From the NCBI GenBank assembly GCA_036937835.1, contig CM072879.1:2974001-3038000 (forward strand): 64,000 nt of DNA, in the 5' to 3' direction. Position numbers and translations under genes: made by a program. A model generated the notes under the pieces. The model did no database searches and was not told where the DNA came from. It saw only the letters and a program-made list of their open reading frames with translations. This DNA comes from Pampus argenteus. Taxonomy: Eukaryota; Chordata; Actinopteri; Scombriformes; Stromateidae. Positions 13,436 to 26,112 of the stretch are shown here, piece by piece (the stretch's first letter is position 1; each line of letters begins with the position of its first letter).

Positions 13436-14289
13436 GAGCACAGTTAATAGTGTTGAGTTCAAGCGGTGTTTGTCGGTTCTAAGTGTAGAGATGTTGAGCA
13501 CAGTCTGGGCGACCTTGATAATACATCGTATCTGTGGAAATGTTGCAAGGAGATTCTGGGTTGTGGCTTTGTAGGAAGGACAGAATGTGTTTACGGTCTG
13601 GATAAGTCTGGTCTCTTTATTACTGCTAACATATCCTGAAATGAAATGTACCAGAATTGTGGATTTTTTAATTATTTTGGTACAACTTGCACAAATACAT
13701 AATACTCCGGCTGATTTCTGCACAAGTAGGCCAGTGTTCACCTCTAGTGAGACAAACCTAACAAAAACTGACCCCTACTCACCAGCTTCATCCTTTACGT
13801 GTGAGGATCTAAGTACATGCCTCTTGTAACACAATGTAAACATTGGATCCGACACTACTTGCTTGTTGTTATTTTTACTGAATATTTCTCACATAGCAGC
13901 AAAGCCAAAAATGTGCTTTGACCAGAGACCCCAGCCCCACAGCGTGACCTTTGACCTGGCCTCAGTCCCAGCAGTACAGTGGCCAACTGTAATATGTCAG
14001 ACGTTCACTTCTGTGGGGAGGAGAGATCCCAGTTTAGGGACATAACACAGCTGCCTTTGGTTTACGGTTTAAATAGTTTTAAACCAGAATGTGCTTTGAG
14101 TGATAAAAAAACAACCCACTGATGGTCAGACCATAATCACATTAAGCTGAGTTTAGATGGCCGCAAACCAAAACTGCTCTCAGTCATGTTTCAGGAGACT
14201 TTGGCCTGACATGCAGGATGTCAGTAAAACATCTTTACACCTATTGTGACAAAAGCTTAACTCTTCTCCACTGAAAAGATAGACCATAT
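13436..14289. other. Non-coding stretch, no gene seen
   Basis: Overlapping open frames on both strands at 13412-13741 and 13587-13829 have no domain support. No repeat family is evident. Confidence 0.5.
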
Positions 14290-14600
14290 GGTTAAAGGGT
14301 CGGTTCAACCCAAAGAACAAAACTATATATTTCCTCCATCTATGACATCTATACTGACAGTTTTTGGTTTCATTTCTCAAAGTTCTCAGATATCTGTTTG
14401 CATTTCTGCCTTCACCACAACACAATGGAGGAGAGAGGAACATCGCTTTCAGGAAAAGGTTTTCTGGTCATTCTGTATTATTCATAGAACACACTGTAAA
14501 CACAAGTATCCACAGTCTCCGTATCCACAGCAGGCCAAACATTTCTGAAAAGATGCTGCTGTTCATTTCTTTAATCTGCATTTATTTATAACTAGAAGTG
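14290..14600. repeat. MITE-like repeat with a GTTAAAGGG head
   Basis: The left edge reads GGTTAAAGGGTCGGTTCAAC, closely like the TTAAAGGG-TTCACCC end of an abundant fish MITE group, probably Kolobok-like with a TTAA target. Downstream text (TTTCCTCC, TATCTGTTTGCATTTCTGCC, AACACAATGGAG) keeps the order of that repeat. No right inverted end is clear. The class is inferred from the left end. Confidence 0.4.
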
Positions 14601-16829
14601 TCCTGGAATATCCAATCACACATCCATCCTACAGGTGCACAGGGCAGCCTTTATAACATTCTCATGATACCTTCAGGACCTTCACCCCAACATCTTACTT
14701 ATGCTTTTTGCTGTGGTACTTAAAGATTACATTTTCAATGACGTGTTAAAGTGGGATTAGAGACTGTATGAGGGGAAGATCTCTCAACTTATTTTTCATC
14801 CCAGATGTATTTTGTATTTTCTTTGTTTATTTAAGGAAGAAAAAAAAAACTGTTACATGAAAATATGGTTTTGTGTGCATCATGGGTAATTAAGGTAATT
14901 CAGCTTTGACACATCACATTGTGTCTAAAAGAAAACATAAATCTCTCTGCAGGATCCATATAATGACACATAGTCTTTTTGGAAAATTAAATATAAGATA
15001 CCCGTCCCCCTCCTCACCCGTTATGACTCTCTCTGGTCTCCCTGTTGCTCCTCATACAGAAGAGCCTTTTTTTTTTTTGCCAATTTCTGTGATATGCTAT
15101 GATACACTGTAAGGGAATATTTGAAAATAATTCAGGCACATTTTAGCACCACAAGCTGTATTCCAGAGTCTGTTATCACATTAATACATCTATTAAACAA
15201 AATCTAATCTTTAATAAACTCACTGAATATAAAATTACAGTGTCATAAAAACCAAACCAGTCCTCACACGGTTTTCAAAATGCATCAAAATGTGAAAGAC
15301 ATATAAAGACATGTAAAGCAGCATTGCTGACGGCTCATCCTCCATTCGTTGGGATCACATGCTCCTGTCCACTCAGATTTGAGTGAGGGTGAGTTTGTAC
15401 ATGCCGCCAAGCTCCTCCTCTTGTACTAAACCCTCTGCTCATTCCATTCACACATGCCAAAAAGAGAGACAACACCAAGCCAATACTAGAATAAAGCCTC
15501 ACTCCTTAGTAAGTGCAGTAGTTATAGAAAATGCCAAATTGGTTTAAAGATCAGACATGACCACAAAAGAAGAAGATTATATGAGGCAACGAAAACATTT
15601 TGTAAACCTCTGGATTGACTTTCTCTGCTTCTCTAACACTCAGTCTCACAACAGATTGTCTCCTTGCCTCGTGTTTTCCTCACCCCCTCCTTTCGCATCC
15701 TACTATCCGATCCAGATCTCGGTTCACTCCGTGGCTGCTGTGCTACCCACAGGCAACAGCCTGATCTTCAAAGTGATGACAGTTCCTCTCATCATGCCTA
15801 AGAAGTGCGGAATGAAGCTCGCTAAAGGAAATAAGTCAAGTAAAGGAACAAGGGTGACCCAAAAAGGTTCAGATTTAATATAGTCCCATAATTTAGGATA
15901 ATAAGAAATGTCTGTGAGCGTGCGAAGCTGTCACCAGGACACACATTTAGTATTATTATAATACCATTGTACACACTGCATGTAATCACAAATGTTTTTT
16001 TTATTAAAAGGCTTTTAGTAGATTCAAATGCATTGACGCACTACTTTTATGTACTGTATATGAAAGGCAGCATGACCGACCCTGTGTCCCATGCTTCACA
16101 CTGAAGGTCTCAGTATGCTGCAAACAATGTCTCGTCAAGTAGGACGATAAATGAAATGTTATGGATAAATGTGTTGGGAGAATATTCCAGTGGTATGAAG
16201 ACACACGAAGCGTGTACACAAGTCTGACCTACATGTAGTGTCTCTCTACAGGGGTAGTGCTGCTGGGGGGTAGAGGGTGTAGAGAGGGGAGCTGAAATAG
16301 AGCTTCCTTCCCTTCACTCCTGGTGAGCAACAGCTGAACTGGTGGGGGTCTCTACTCTAACCATCAGAGCTGGTATAAGAGCACACAGTGGGACAGCAGG
16401 TCTGTCTTTGTAAACACCTGACATCAGGATTCCTGCTGCGTTGTGTCTGCTGATAACCCACCCCCACCTCTATCTGCTGTCTGCTGTCAGGGATGTCGTC
16501 AGAACAGAGATGAGTCTTCACATTACAACATGTATTCCATAAACAGTACACTTTGTTTAGGGACTGAGCCTTTCTAAGTCTTACTGTTTTGATGAAATGT
16601 ATACAGGAACTAAAAACATTTAGTCTAGTTTTTTTTTTTTTTTAAGAAAAATGCTATTGTTTGAATTATGGGAATCTTATAATCCAGCATTTTTGGAGCT
16701 AGACCAACACCAGGGACTCAAAGTCAGTATGTCTTAGCCTCTTCTGCTTTGATTCTGTTGTCCATTCTTTATTTTAACATTGTTTTAATCTGTCCCAAAA
16801 CTTATACTTTATGTGAAAATAGACAGGTG
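14601..16829. other. Non-coding stretch, no gene seen
   Basis: It contains A- and T-tracts (14839-14849, 15067-15079, 16629-16643). The 108-codon open frame at 15557-15883 has no recognisable domain, signal peptide or splice context. I see no other structure. Confidence 0.5.
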
Positions 16830-17560
16830 ACCAGGTATAGAAAATAACAACATAAGGTGTGTTAGTAAGGTGTTGGGCCACCATGTACCACCAGAACAGC
16901 TTTCAGTGCACCTTAGCATTGATTCTACAAGCCTCTGAACTCTACTGGAGGGATTTAACACCATTCGTCCCGAAGATCTTCCCTTCCAAAACCTCTCATA
17001 GATGTTCAACTAGATTTAGCTCTGGTGACTGCAAGGCCGTAGCATGTGATTCACATCATTGTCATACTCATTAAAGCATTCAGTGACCCCTCCTGCCCTA
17101 TAGATGGGCTCATTGTCATCCTGGAGGAGACCGCTCCCATCAGGATAGAAATGTTTCATCATAGGATGAAGGTGATCACTCAGAACAACTTTGTACTGGT
17201 TTATAGTGACCCTTCCCTCCGAGGGGACACATGGACCCAAACCATGCCAGCAAAATGTCCCCCCGCAGCATAACAGAGGCACCAGATCCCCTCACTGTAG
17301 TGGTCAATCATTCAAGTATATAATGTTACTATATAATGAGGACTTTCCTCCAGACATTACAACCTTTGACAGTGACAAAAACAAATCCTGCTGTTGCCGA
17401 GTAGACAAAGAGAATCAGATCACTGTATAGAACTTCAGGTCAGCCTTTTCCCACATTTAAAAGCACTTACACGTGCACTGTGTGGCATGTTTGTGTCAGC
17501 TGTGTCCACTGAAATAACGTCCATTCTTAGAGTAGTCAGCATAACACAGTGGCTTCTTGT
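16830..17560 (-). pseudogene. Decayed Tc1/mariner transposase remnant
   Basis: The minus strand carries the C-terminal half of a Tc1-like DDE transposase. At 17016-17282 it reads GTFCWHGLGP, EGRVTINQYKVVLSDHL, then LLQDDNEPIYRA and NDVNHM. The QDDN block holds the second catalytic aspartate. Further on, 16830-17009 reads SRVQRLVESMLRC, the family's C-terminal helix. The two parts are in different frames and the SPDLNP-type block between them is broken, so this is a pseudogene. Upstream minus-strand sequence to about 17560 is more decayed. Intact terminal inverted repeats are not visible. Confidence 0.7.
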
Positions 17561-17868
17561 TTTTCTTCCCCAAAGATCAGAGAACATGTTCTGATGTAAA
17601 CCCTGGCTCAAAAAATGGACTCACGTATGTTATGGGAGATTTTCATTCTCAGGCAACACACCGTGCAGGACATAGTGTTACATATATGTTATATAGTGTG
17701 GTGTAAAGTAAACCTGTGGAGGTCAAAGGGTGGAAGAGTTTATAAAGGGTCGTAAGAATGTTGTTAGCCTAGCTAGCATTAAGGCTGGAAGCAAGGGGAA
17801 ACAGCTAGCCGTCTCAAAGACTTACTTTTGGTCAGTACTTAGGTATTTCGCATTCTGAACGAGTCATT

Positions 17869-17922
17869 TTAATCTAGATTAATCTAGATTAATTTCAAGA
17901 TTTCAGTGAGATTAATCTAGAT
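17869..17922. repeat. Overlapping TTAATCTAGATTAA palindromes
   Basis: A perfect 14-base palindrome occurs at 17869-17882 and again, overlapping, at 17879-17892. A third, partial copy lies at 17912-17922. It may be a piece of a dispersed repeat or a cluster of homeodomain-type TAAT sites; the sequence alone does not decide. Confidence 0.5.
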
Positions 17923-18291
17923 CACCAGCTAGTCTCTAACTGTCTGCCTGGTGATGTTTTCATATATCCATTCCAGATGACCTTCATGTGACCCTTTACA
18001 CTCACTTCACTACTTCATATTGTTCCAGCTTCATATTTTGGTTCACACTCATTGCTCTCATCATCCTTGTTTTCGGTAGCAGCAGTCAGCTCTGACTACC
18101 TGGTGCAGGTAATACTCCAGGATGAAGTGATTAAAACTCATTGATTTAACCATGTAATAACAACAACATCCGGCTACCGTTTAAAATCAAAGAATACATC
18201 TTCAATCACATTATGAGAATGAATCACTAGAAGAGTGCTAAATATATTTTGAATTTATGAACAATTTTCTGTCTAAATCAGCAGGGGGAGG

Positions 18292-18292
<1 letters not shown>

Positions 18293-18322
<30 letters not shown>

Positions 18323-18341
18323 ATCTCTCTCTCTCTCTCTG
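18293..18341 (+). repeat. (CT)n microsatellite
   Basis: About 49 bases of nearly pure CT dinucleotides with two interruptions (CTTT and CTAT). Confidence 0.9.
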
Positions 18342-19927
18342 TTCACTTATCGTTGTTTCCCTTTTCATTTGCCTTCAACACTGGATTTATCTCTTGATTA
18401 ATTGGGAGGAAATGAATCAAATCCACTTAAATCAAATCCAGCCTTATATTTGAGAGTCCAGGCTTTCAAAACTTAAATATAAATCGAGTGACATAGTGAG
18501 TGACGTATGCAGGGTGCTGAGAGCTTTAAAACTCCTCTAAAGTTTAAAAGATAATGATTTCCTGTTTCTATTTTCCTGTCTCTATCGGATAGACTAATGA
18601 ATATCAACAGTAGAATGACTCACATATGTCCTGTACAAACAGTAGTAACTGTTTGGATACGAGCTGCATTTTGTTGTTTTGGTACTGAACTGACGTTGCC
18701 ATTTAATCTAATCTAATTAAATAACTAACGACATTTTGAATTTTGTTTTTCCCAAAGAAGAGACTCGTATGAAATAAACTAATTTTGAGAAAATTAGCGG
18801 GAGCCACAAGTTCTTTTTTTAATCTCTTGTTTGTGTCACTTACTGATCATAGAAAGTCAGATAACCTTGTTTTGCAGTAGTGACAGAACATGTGCCGTCA
18901 CTGCTATTAATAACACGAGTGTGTCTTGTTGGCAGAGTGTTCTGCAGTGGTGTCGGTGCTCCGCTGCATGTGATCTGTCTGCATTTCATTTATATTCAAA
19001 CTCCTCCACTGACAGATTTACCAAATATCTTGCAGTACACTCAAGTCATTCTATATGACACATTCAAATAACATGGGCAGGTGTGAACGGAATACTAAAA
19101 CTTCTTGAAATACAACACTGACAGTGTTAGAGAGGTGGATGTTTTACAGTATATGCTGTAGGATACATATCCTGCATGGCGTGAGACTGAAGCTCAGACT
19201 GGAGTTCAACAGATATCAGTGTCTGAAGGCAAACTTTTACATCAGACAGAACACTCTTTACAGGTGGCACAATGTAAAGGTACCACACTGGCGTTTTTTT
19301 GTTGAAGCCTACAATTTAAAAAAAATGGTGCAGCTTCTTTTTATTGTTGCCAGGCAACTGCTGAATCACCTGTCCTTAGCCTAACTGCTATTTTTCTGTG
19401 AAGTACTGTAAACTCACAGATCTCTACCTTTTAACTATTACAGTTAGGTGCCGTTTTCAACAAAAATACAAATAACATCGGGAGAGTGGACAAACACTTA
19501 TTGACTTATTTAACAATTATTTAGAAGCTGGCAATTTTCAGCATTTTCGAGATGTCTCTTTCAAAGGAGAGCATGAAAGACTTGGGCCTGTATGTCCTCA
19601 CTGATGTCAGTTTTGATCCATCTGAGAGTTTCCTGCTGACGGGAAAAGGGCAAACTTAGCTGCAGCATGAATGTTGTTACTTCTTGCCACTTGTGGAGAA
19701 ACTGGCACAGGAGTCAGTGTCAAGCCTCAACCTGAGCTGAATTCTCTTCCTCCTGCTCCAGAGGCTACAAGGACTAGGTGTTGGCAATAATGGCAAGCCT
19801 CAGATGCAGTGGATCCAGTTATTAAATTTAATGTAAAAAAAATAGGTTTCACTATAGCATCTATGTCATATCACAGGTGGAGTCTGCTGTATTAATCTTT
19901 TAACCTCTGCAGATATCAAGTCATTAC

Positions 19928-20175
19928 CAGTGTTGGCCAATAAGTGCACATATATTGTCTATATATTGAATATAAAAATTATTTATAGCTATAAATGTAT
20001 CAGTTAAAGTAGCGACACATGTAGCTCAATGTAATAGAGTATAAGTACATACATTTTACTGCAAATATACTTGCATAAGAGTAAAAAAGTATTCTGCAAA
20101 ACAGCTACTCGTAGAAGTACAATTTATTAAAAAAATTACTCAAGTACATGTAACTGTAATTACTACCTACCTCTG
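19928..20175. repeat. hAT-like MITE fragment
   Basis: The left edge is CAGTGTTGGCCAATAAG. The right edge is TACTACCTACCTCTG, whose reverse complement starts CAGAGGTAGG. Both are typical of hAT-type ends (CAGNG). Internal phrases such as GTAAAAAAGTATTCTGCAA and ACTCAAGTACATGTAA match a common non-autonomous fish repeat. The two ends match poorly and no clean 8-bp target duplication is seen, so the borders are approximate. Confidence 0.45.
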
Positions 20176-23100
20176 AGACATTATGCTAAGCCTGGGAAGA
20201 GGAGTTTACCAGTATGTAGCTATAAAATTGTTATGCATATGCTTTTAAAATTATGATAGTAATGCAGTTTTGGGATGTCAAACTAAATTTGACAAAGATG
20301 TCAATTTTATTCTATAGTTTTATAAACTTTTTTTGAAAGCATGCATAAGTGAAAGTGCTTGTTATGACATATCTAATGTGACAAACCCAGACTTGGCCTT
20401 TTGGTCTCCTTTATGTAGTTATTCAATATGTACAATAGGTAGTTAAACAAGTACTCAGAGTATCATTTATTTCTAGGTGTAAATGTAAATCCATTACTCC
20501 TTTATTCCTTATACCTTCTCCTTGGTAGATACCCAGAAAGTATTTAATTGCAACTCTGTATGTACAGAATATTCACACAGTAATTTAGTGGATGTAATCG
20601 AGGGTAAAGGTGTTTCTGCTGCTCACAGCCCCAGAAACATTATTCACACAGCTTGTTTTTGGCCTCCAGCTTTTGGAGCAGATAGCCTATAAGGGCCTAT
20701 ACTTCCCTCATACAGTATACAGGTGCGGTAGCTGAGCTTGTTTTCACACATCAGAATGAGGCCAATCTCATCTCCAGCTGCCTACTGTGTTCCACTAACC
20801 ACATGCTATCCTGCAGGCTGTGATTGGAGGTTTTGACCTGATTTATACTCCTGTGGTGTCTTCTGCATGACCTTCACAGGCAGCCAGGGCACGATCCTGC
20901 CTCGTGTCATCATCACAGCCCAGGTGGGACCTGTAGAGACAGCGTGTTTCAGCCGGTCGCCCAAAAGAACAACTTGTTTTGACAGTGGAGTATTTTTTTC
21001 ATTCCACGGGGCTCAGCGTTTCTCCTCACCTCGTCTTACCTAGTGCTGTACCAGCATGTACGCTTGGCATGCTCAGGCTGACAATCCCTGTTTTTCTTTC
21101 CCTCTTTAACACCCCGCACACACACTACAACACACACACACACTCCAGTCTTCCCCTAGGCAGTGGTAGTTGGTTGTGGCTGTGCTTGAAACCGGGTGGT
21201 TGTATAACAATCTGGAGGCTGCATCTAGCCGTGTTGTGTCTAGACCTCATCCAGGCTGAACAGGAAGCCAGCTGCTAATGTATTACTGAGACACACTCAT
21301 ATGGAGGGTATCAACAGTAAACAAACCAAAAGTAAACATATGAGTAGAGTGTTCTACATTAAATGACCACAAAATTACTGAGACATGACTAACTTCTTGA
21401 CTCATTTTGGCCCTTAGATATCAGGACAACTTGTAGTAACGAGTAGAAGCAGCAGTTTAGTGTTGGACTTTAGTCTCTTAAAGGATTTTAACACTGCTTT
21501 ATGACTTCAACTGTGCCATGACACATATTTACACACAAACACTGTGCAGTGTTAGCCCTTGCTTGTGTGTGAAGAACAAGGATAACATTGCAGTGTGTTT
21601 CCTGCAGGCTGATTGGTTTCCTGTCTTTGTGACAGACGTCTTTCCAACAATGTCTTTCCTTTCATTCAAACTTCTTTATTTTTGGTGAGCAGCCAAGACA
21701 TTATGTTCCAACGTCCATCCGGCCAACTCCTCTTAGACCACCTGTGGAGGCTCAGGACAGACACTTACTTTCAGTAATGCAGAAATGATAAAAAAAAGTC
21801 AATGTAGGCACATTAGAAATGGCTGTCTGAAACCATGCAAATGTTTTAAGATATGGCCTTGGACATTCCCAGAATATGTTATTGGTGTAGTGTGTTTGAA
21901 TGAGGTCAGAGCTGTGGTGGGACTGCAGAATAGCACATGGGTGTGGTACAACTTCTCAAATTAGCCTGCTGATAAAAATGTCTTCATGTCAGCCCCTGCA
22001 TAGCGAAACACATCCCGAGACAGAAAATGAGGCAAGGTCAACAGCAATAAACTCTAACAGTGTCAATTATTGGACCGTATAATATATTTATATCAGTATG
22101 ATAAATGAAGCAACAATTCTAGAAGTTGCATCTAAATGAACTGGGATCAGCTGGGTCATGTAAAAAAACAAAACAAAACATAAAACATAAATATTTCATT
22201 TATAATCTCAAATTGTATTTTTTGCTTGTACAAGTGTTTCAAGTCAGATTCAACAAACTCTCTTAAGTGACTGAACTTGTCATAAATATCTGGTTTCAGC
22301 CTGATGAATGGCCCGTGTTCATTAGGAGGCGTGCATGGGTGAGATTTGATCATTAAGATAATGAACTCCATTTCATTTCATTTCACTCTCACAAATGTTA
22401 CCAAGACATGTTCAGAAGTATCAATCAGTAGAGGACCTGAAACAATTCTAAAACATTATAATATGTCATCAGAGCAGCACTGTAGTGTGACAGAAATAAA
22501 CAGGAACTGCTTCGACGTGAAGTTAGATGCTAAAGAACATTTCCCTAAAGCAAAGTGTTCTGTGATGGGAGGTGGTCAAAGGATGTGACAGTCATATGAA
22601 TATTAGAGAGAATATTCTAGCCTATAAAACATGATGTTACTGTAACATGATAATGGACAGAAACCTGCAGTCAGACACCAGGGCAGCTGTCACAGTGAGA
22701 TAAGTTTCCTAGCAACTATTGTAATATAGAAGCTTCTGCTTCAAAAGATGCCAATACAAATATTAAATATCTAAAAAACTCTCTCGATAAATTGGCAGCC
22801 ATGATTATGATAAACAGTCATTTTGCATGAATTTTGTTTTAGTATCTTAGTTGATTTCCAGATGATATTTATTTATCTTTTTTTTTTTTTTTTTTTTAAT
22901 CCTACATTATTTACATCCATGTTTAATATCTTGCCATATCCTGCATCGCTGCATCTCGGCAGCATTACAGTCACTGTGTATCACACGCTTCCAGGTTCGT
23001 GTGCATGTGTGAGAACCACTCATAAAAACACTGTTCTTTTACTTTTTCCAGAGCTTTCAAGCACACGTTCCATCTGTATCAGTGAATAGAGCTGGCTCAG

Positions 23101-23863
23101 GTGTCACCTGTGCACTGCACACAGAGAGTCTTTCCACGTGTGATATAAAGCAAAAGATGAAGTTAATTAGGTCTGAATCTGTCTCAGGGTGAAGCAGCCA
23201 TAAGCAGATGCAAACTCAAAGACCTGAAGAGATGTCTGTCACAGGCCAGAGGGACTGACTGGCTCTCCTCTCAGCTGAGATTAGACACTCACACTCACAC
23301 ACACACACACACACATACTCAGTACCATTCACTACTGCCCAGGGTCAGGGAGTAAAAATAACTCTTTGCATCTATGAACATGTTTCCAGGCAGTGTATTC
23401 TGCTGATTATTTCTAGGCTTTTGCGTGCATACTTTGAATAACTTCTAAGAGGATTTATGCACCTCAAGCTGGGATCTTGATGTTGTAATATCAAGTAAAC
23501 TCTCTTTATGCAATCTGCTGTAGAGAAGGTTTCTGTAGTTGTTTTTTTTTTTATCAGGCTTCACCTTAGAAACATCAGACAGGCAGCTTTTACTGCTGAG
23601 ACTAGACATGGCAATTATGTAATTATCCATTTTGTGGTAAGGAGTGTAATTTCATTTTACATAGAATGTTGATCCGAGCATAGCAGCATCTCCCCGAGCT
23701 AAGACATAACTCCTGTTATCATTCTCATTCTGTCAGCAATAAGCTGTTTAATGTATAACTTCACGTGCATCATAAACAGACATGACTAAGCATATTTTTC
23801 GGATAGTAAACAGATATGATGCCAATAAAAAAAAACACTGGGGTGATATATATTATTAAATAT
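20176..23863. other. Long stretch without a recognisable gene
   Basis: No coding region is supported. Simple repeats include CA-rich sequence at about 21116-21146, a T-tract at 22879-22898 and (AC)n at about 23295-23316. Short open frames at 20979-21278, 22156-22588 and 22823-23089 have no domain support. Confidence 0.5.
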
Positions 23864-24221
23864 TGTAGCGACCCGGAACAATGAAGCTACGAAGCAACTG
23901 GTTTTCTGGACTTTATTCTCGAACGGAAACACAGGCTACTGTGGGCCGTAGCCAACGCCAAAACAATAACAATACACGGCAAGCACAGCAGCATATATCA
24001 TTTGCACATTAACTCACTCTCGGCTCTCTCGTCCGGCTCTCGTCTACACACACACCTGAACACACCCCCCACGGGTCCTCAGCCCCTCATCCCAGGCAAC
24101 TGCCATGATTGACAGGCTTCACAGCATCTAACAACGCCACTCCCCCAAACGTCACCCCATACACTGCAGCCTAACTTAGTAAACACAACTCACAGCCACA
24201 GTCCATACACAGTCCGTTACA
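23864..24221 (-). mobile_element. Solo LTR, 358 bp, with ATAT target duplication
   Basis: The plus strand runs from TGTAGCGACCC to GTCCGTTACA, that is, TG...CA ends with imperfect short inverted termini. ATAT lies directly on both sides (23860-23863 and 24222-24225), a 4-bp target duplication. On the minus strand AATAAA (plus 23912-23917) sits about 49 bases before the 3' end of the LTR, the expected place for a polyadenylation signal, so the orientation is minus. The segment is more GC-rich than its surroundings. No internal retrotransposon region adjoins it, so it fits LTR-LTR recombination. Gypsy/Ty3 origin is likely but not proven. Confidence 0.75.
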
Positions 24222-24269
24222 ATATGATTGATTTAGTGGGAAATGGATCAATACCACACTGTTTTTCTT

Positions 24270-24770
24270 TGATTTACAGACTTATGTAATGGCCACTATA
24301 TGTGTCACTCATGAATGTTTCTCTTAAAAGTCAGGTGCCCAAATAAACACTGATACATGTTTTTTCTTGTAATCATTCCTCCCGTTCATACTAACTATTA
24401 GAAGATCCCTTCATTATGAACTCATAATGTAAGTGATGGGGACAAAATCCATAGTCTTCCTTCTGTGCAGAAATGTATTTAAACATTTAACTGAAGCTAA
24501 TATAAATCTTTATGCTAAAAAAATATTGTAAATGTGGCAGATATCTACTTGATATGACTGCTGAAGACTCATATAAGCTTCAGATAAACGCATTTTTGCA
24601 CAAAATGACTTTTTGTGGATTTTGCCCCCCATCATTTAATAGCCCGTATGAACATGAGATATGATCACAATGAGAAAAAAAACCCTCACTGTTCATATGG
24701 ACATGATGATGATTAAAAAAATTGGGAACCTGATAAAATGACGCCGTGGGATTTATAGTGTTTATCAATA
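24270..24770 (-). repeat. Dispersed fish repeat, unclassified
   Basis: In reverse orientation the block resembles a widely dispersed fish repeat. Recognisable pieces are TGTGTCACTCATGAATGTTT, GTCAGGTGCCCAAATAAACA, TTTTTGCACAAAATGACTTT and AACATGAGATATGATCACAA. No protein-coding remnant or clean terminal repeat is visible. Confidence 0.4.
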
Positions 24771-25230
24771 CTCTTACTAGTTCTGTTTCATTACTAAAAG
24801 AATTGTTTGTTTTTCTTTATTCTTTTAAACGAATCAATTCAGAATAGGATTAGAATTGATTGATATTTTAAATAAAGCTAACTGTTGTTTCTATAGCAGC
24901 AACAGTGATGTTTACGACAGCAAAGTCTATTAAAGTCAATTATACCTCACTCGAAACAAATCTAAAAGTCAGTCAAATAAATAATATTCCCGACATTGAA
25001 ATGAGTGGAGTTTAGAAAGAATGAGGAACTTAGGAGGAGTTTAGAAGGATTTTCCACATTTTAAGATTTGTAGCAAATTAAGATAGAGACTACATACAAG
25101 CAGCTTTCAATTTAGCTTCTTCATAATAATTTGTGGATTTACTGGCAGTGATTTCTGTCCCAAAAGGTTCAGAGGGTACTTCCATAATGTTAAGGATGGT
25201 CAAAATCCAAGCAGAGGATACAATATTTAT
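24771..25230. other. AT-rich non-coding stretch
   Basis: I see no gene or repeat in this segment. It abuts the left terminus of element A. Confidence 0.5.
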
Positions 25231-26112
25231 TAGTCCCTCGCTCTCACACAGTGAATGCAGTGAGGGACCTATTAAAATTGATCTGTTTATTATTATTACG
25301 CATTATTATTCATGCAACTCTTCGGAGGGCATTTGCATCCCCTAGCCATGCTCAAAAAGTTGATACGACATGGCAGGAACGGGCGACCTCGCGGAACTCG
25401 TCCTAGGGTTTTCGCACCACAGACTCCAAACTCGGCAAAAATCATCATCGGACGTAGCTGAGCTTAAGTTGTGCTCTGCGCATCGCTTCGCCAGAGGGCG
25501 TAGCTCGTAGGGAGGCCTAAAGTTTTGCGCGATGGACGCCGCTCGCCATAAACGCACGAACGCCTCTCACGGCCACAAAAAAAATCGGAGCCGCTTCAAA
25601 TTCGTAACTTAGAACGGGTCTCCGGCCCTGAATGTTCCTATGTATCAATAACCCGCGTCGCTCATGGCGCCCGCCCGTGGTAATAGGAAATGGTCGCTAT
25701 TTACACTCACGTATACGGCAAGCGCACCGTTTACTCTGTCGCCTTCGTTTCACTTCTAAAAAACAGAAAACAAGTTGGTGAAGCCGCACGACAAACGGCG
25801 TGCCGCTACCAGTAACCGCCTTTGCGTGGCAGCGCAGCCATTTTGGGTCATTGGCCAAAAATTTACGTTTGCCTTTTTGACGGCTTTCAAAAAATCCTAT
25901 CGCCTTCAAATTTCATACACAGGTGACGCCCTGTGTCGTTTGATGCCAAACACGCCTCCACCCTTTACGTTTACACATACTGCACCACATGTTTCGACGC
26001 ATCAATTTCATTCCACTTCTAAAACATCCATAACCACTTGCTGAAGCTCCATTATGAACGTCATGCAGCTACGTACAATGGCGTCCGCGTGGCGGCGCGC
26101 CGTCTTTTGATT

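Larger units (their letters stand above)
17561..19927. other. Non-coding stretch with small palindromic and CT repeats
   Basis: It contains the TTAATCTAGATTAA palindromes at 17869-17922, a (CT)n microsatellite at 18293-18341, and one GTTGC-N3-GCAAC palindrome at 19346-19358. The open frames at 18831-19384 have no domain signature. Confidence 0.5.

Noticed and set aside
15557..15883. 108-codon open frame on plus
   Set aside because: No domain, signal or repeat relation could be seen; the length is compatible with chance in 64 kb.
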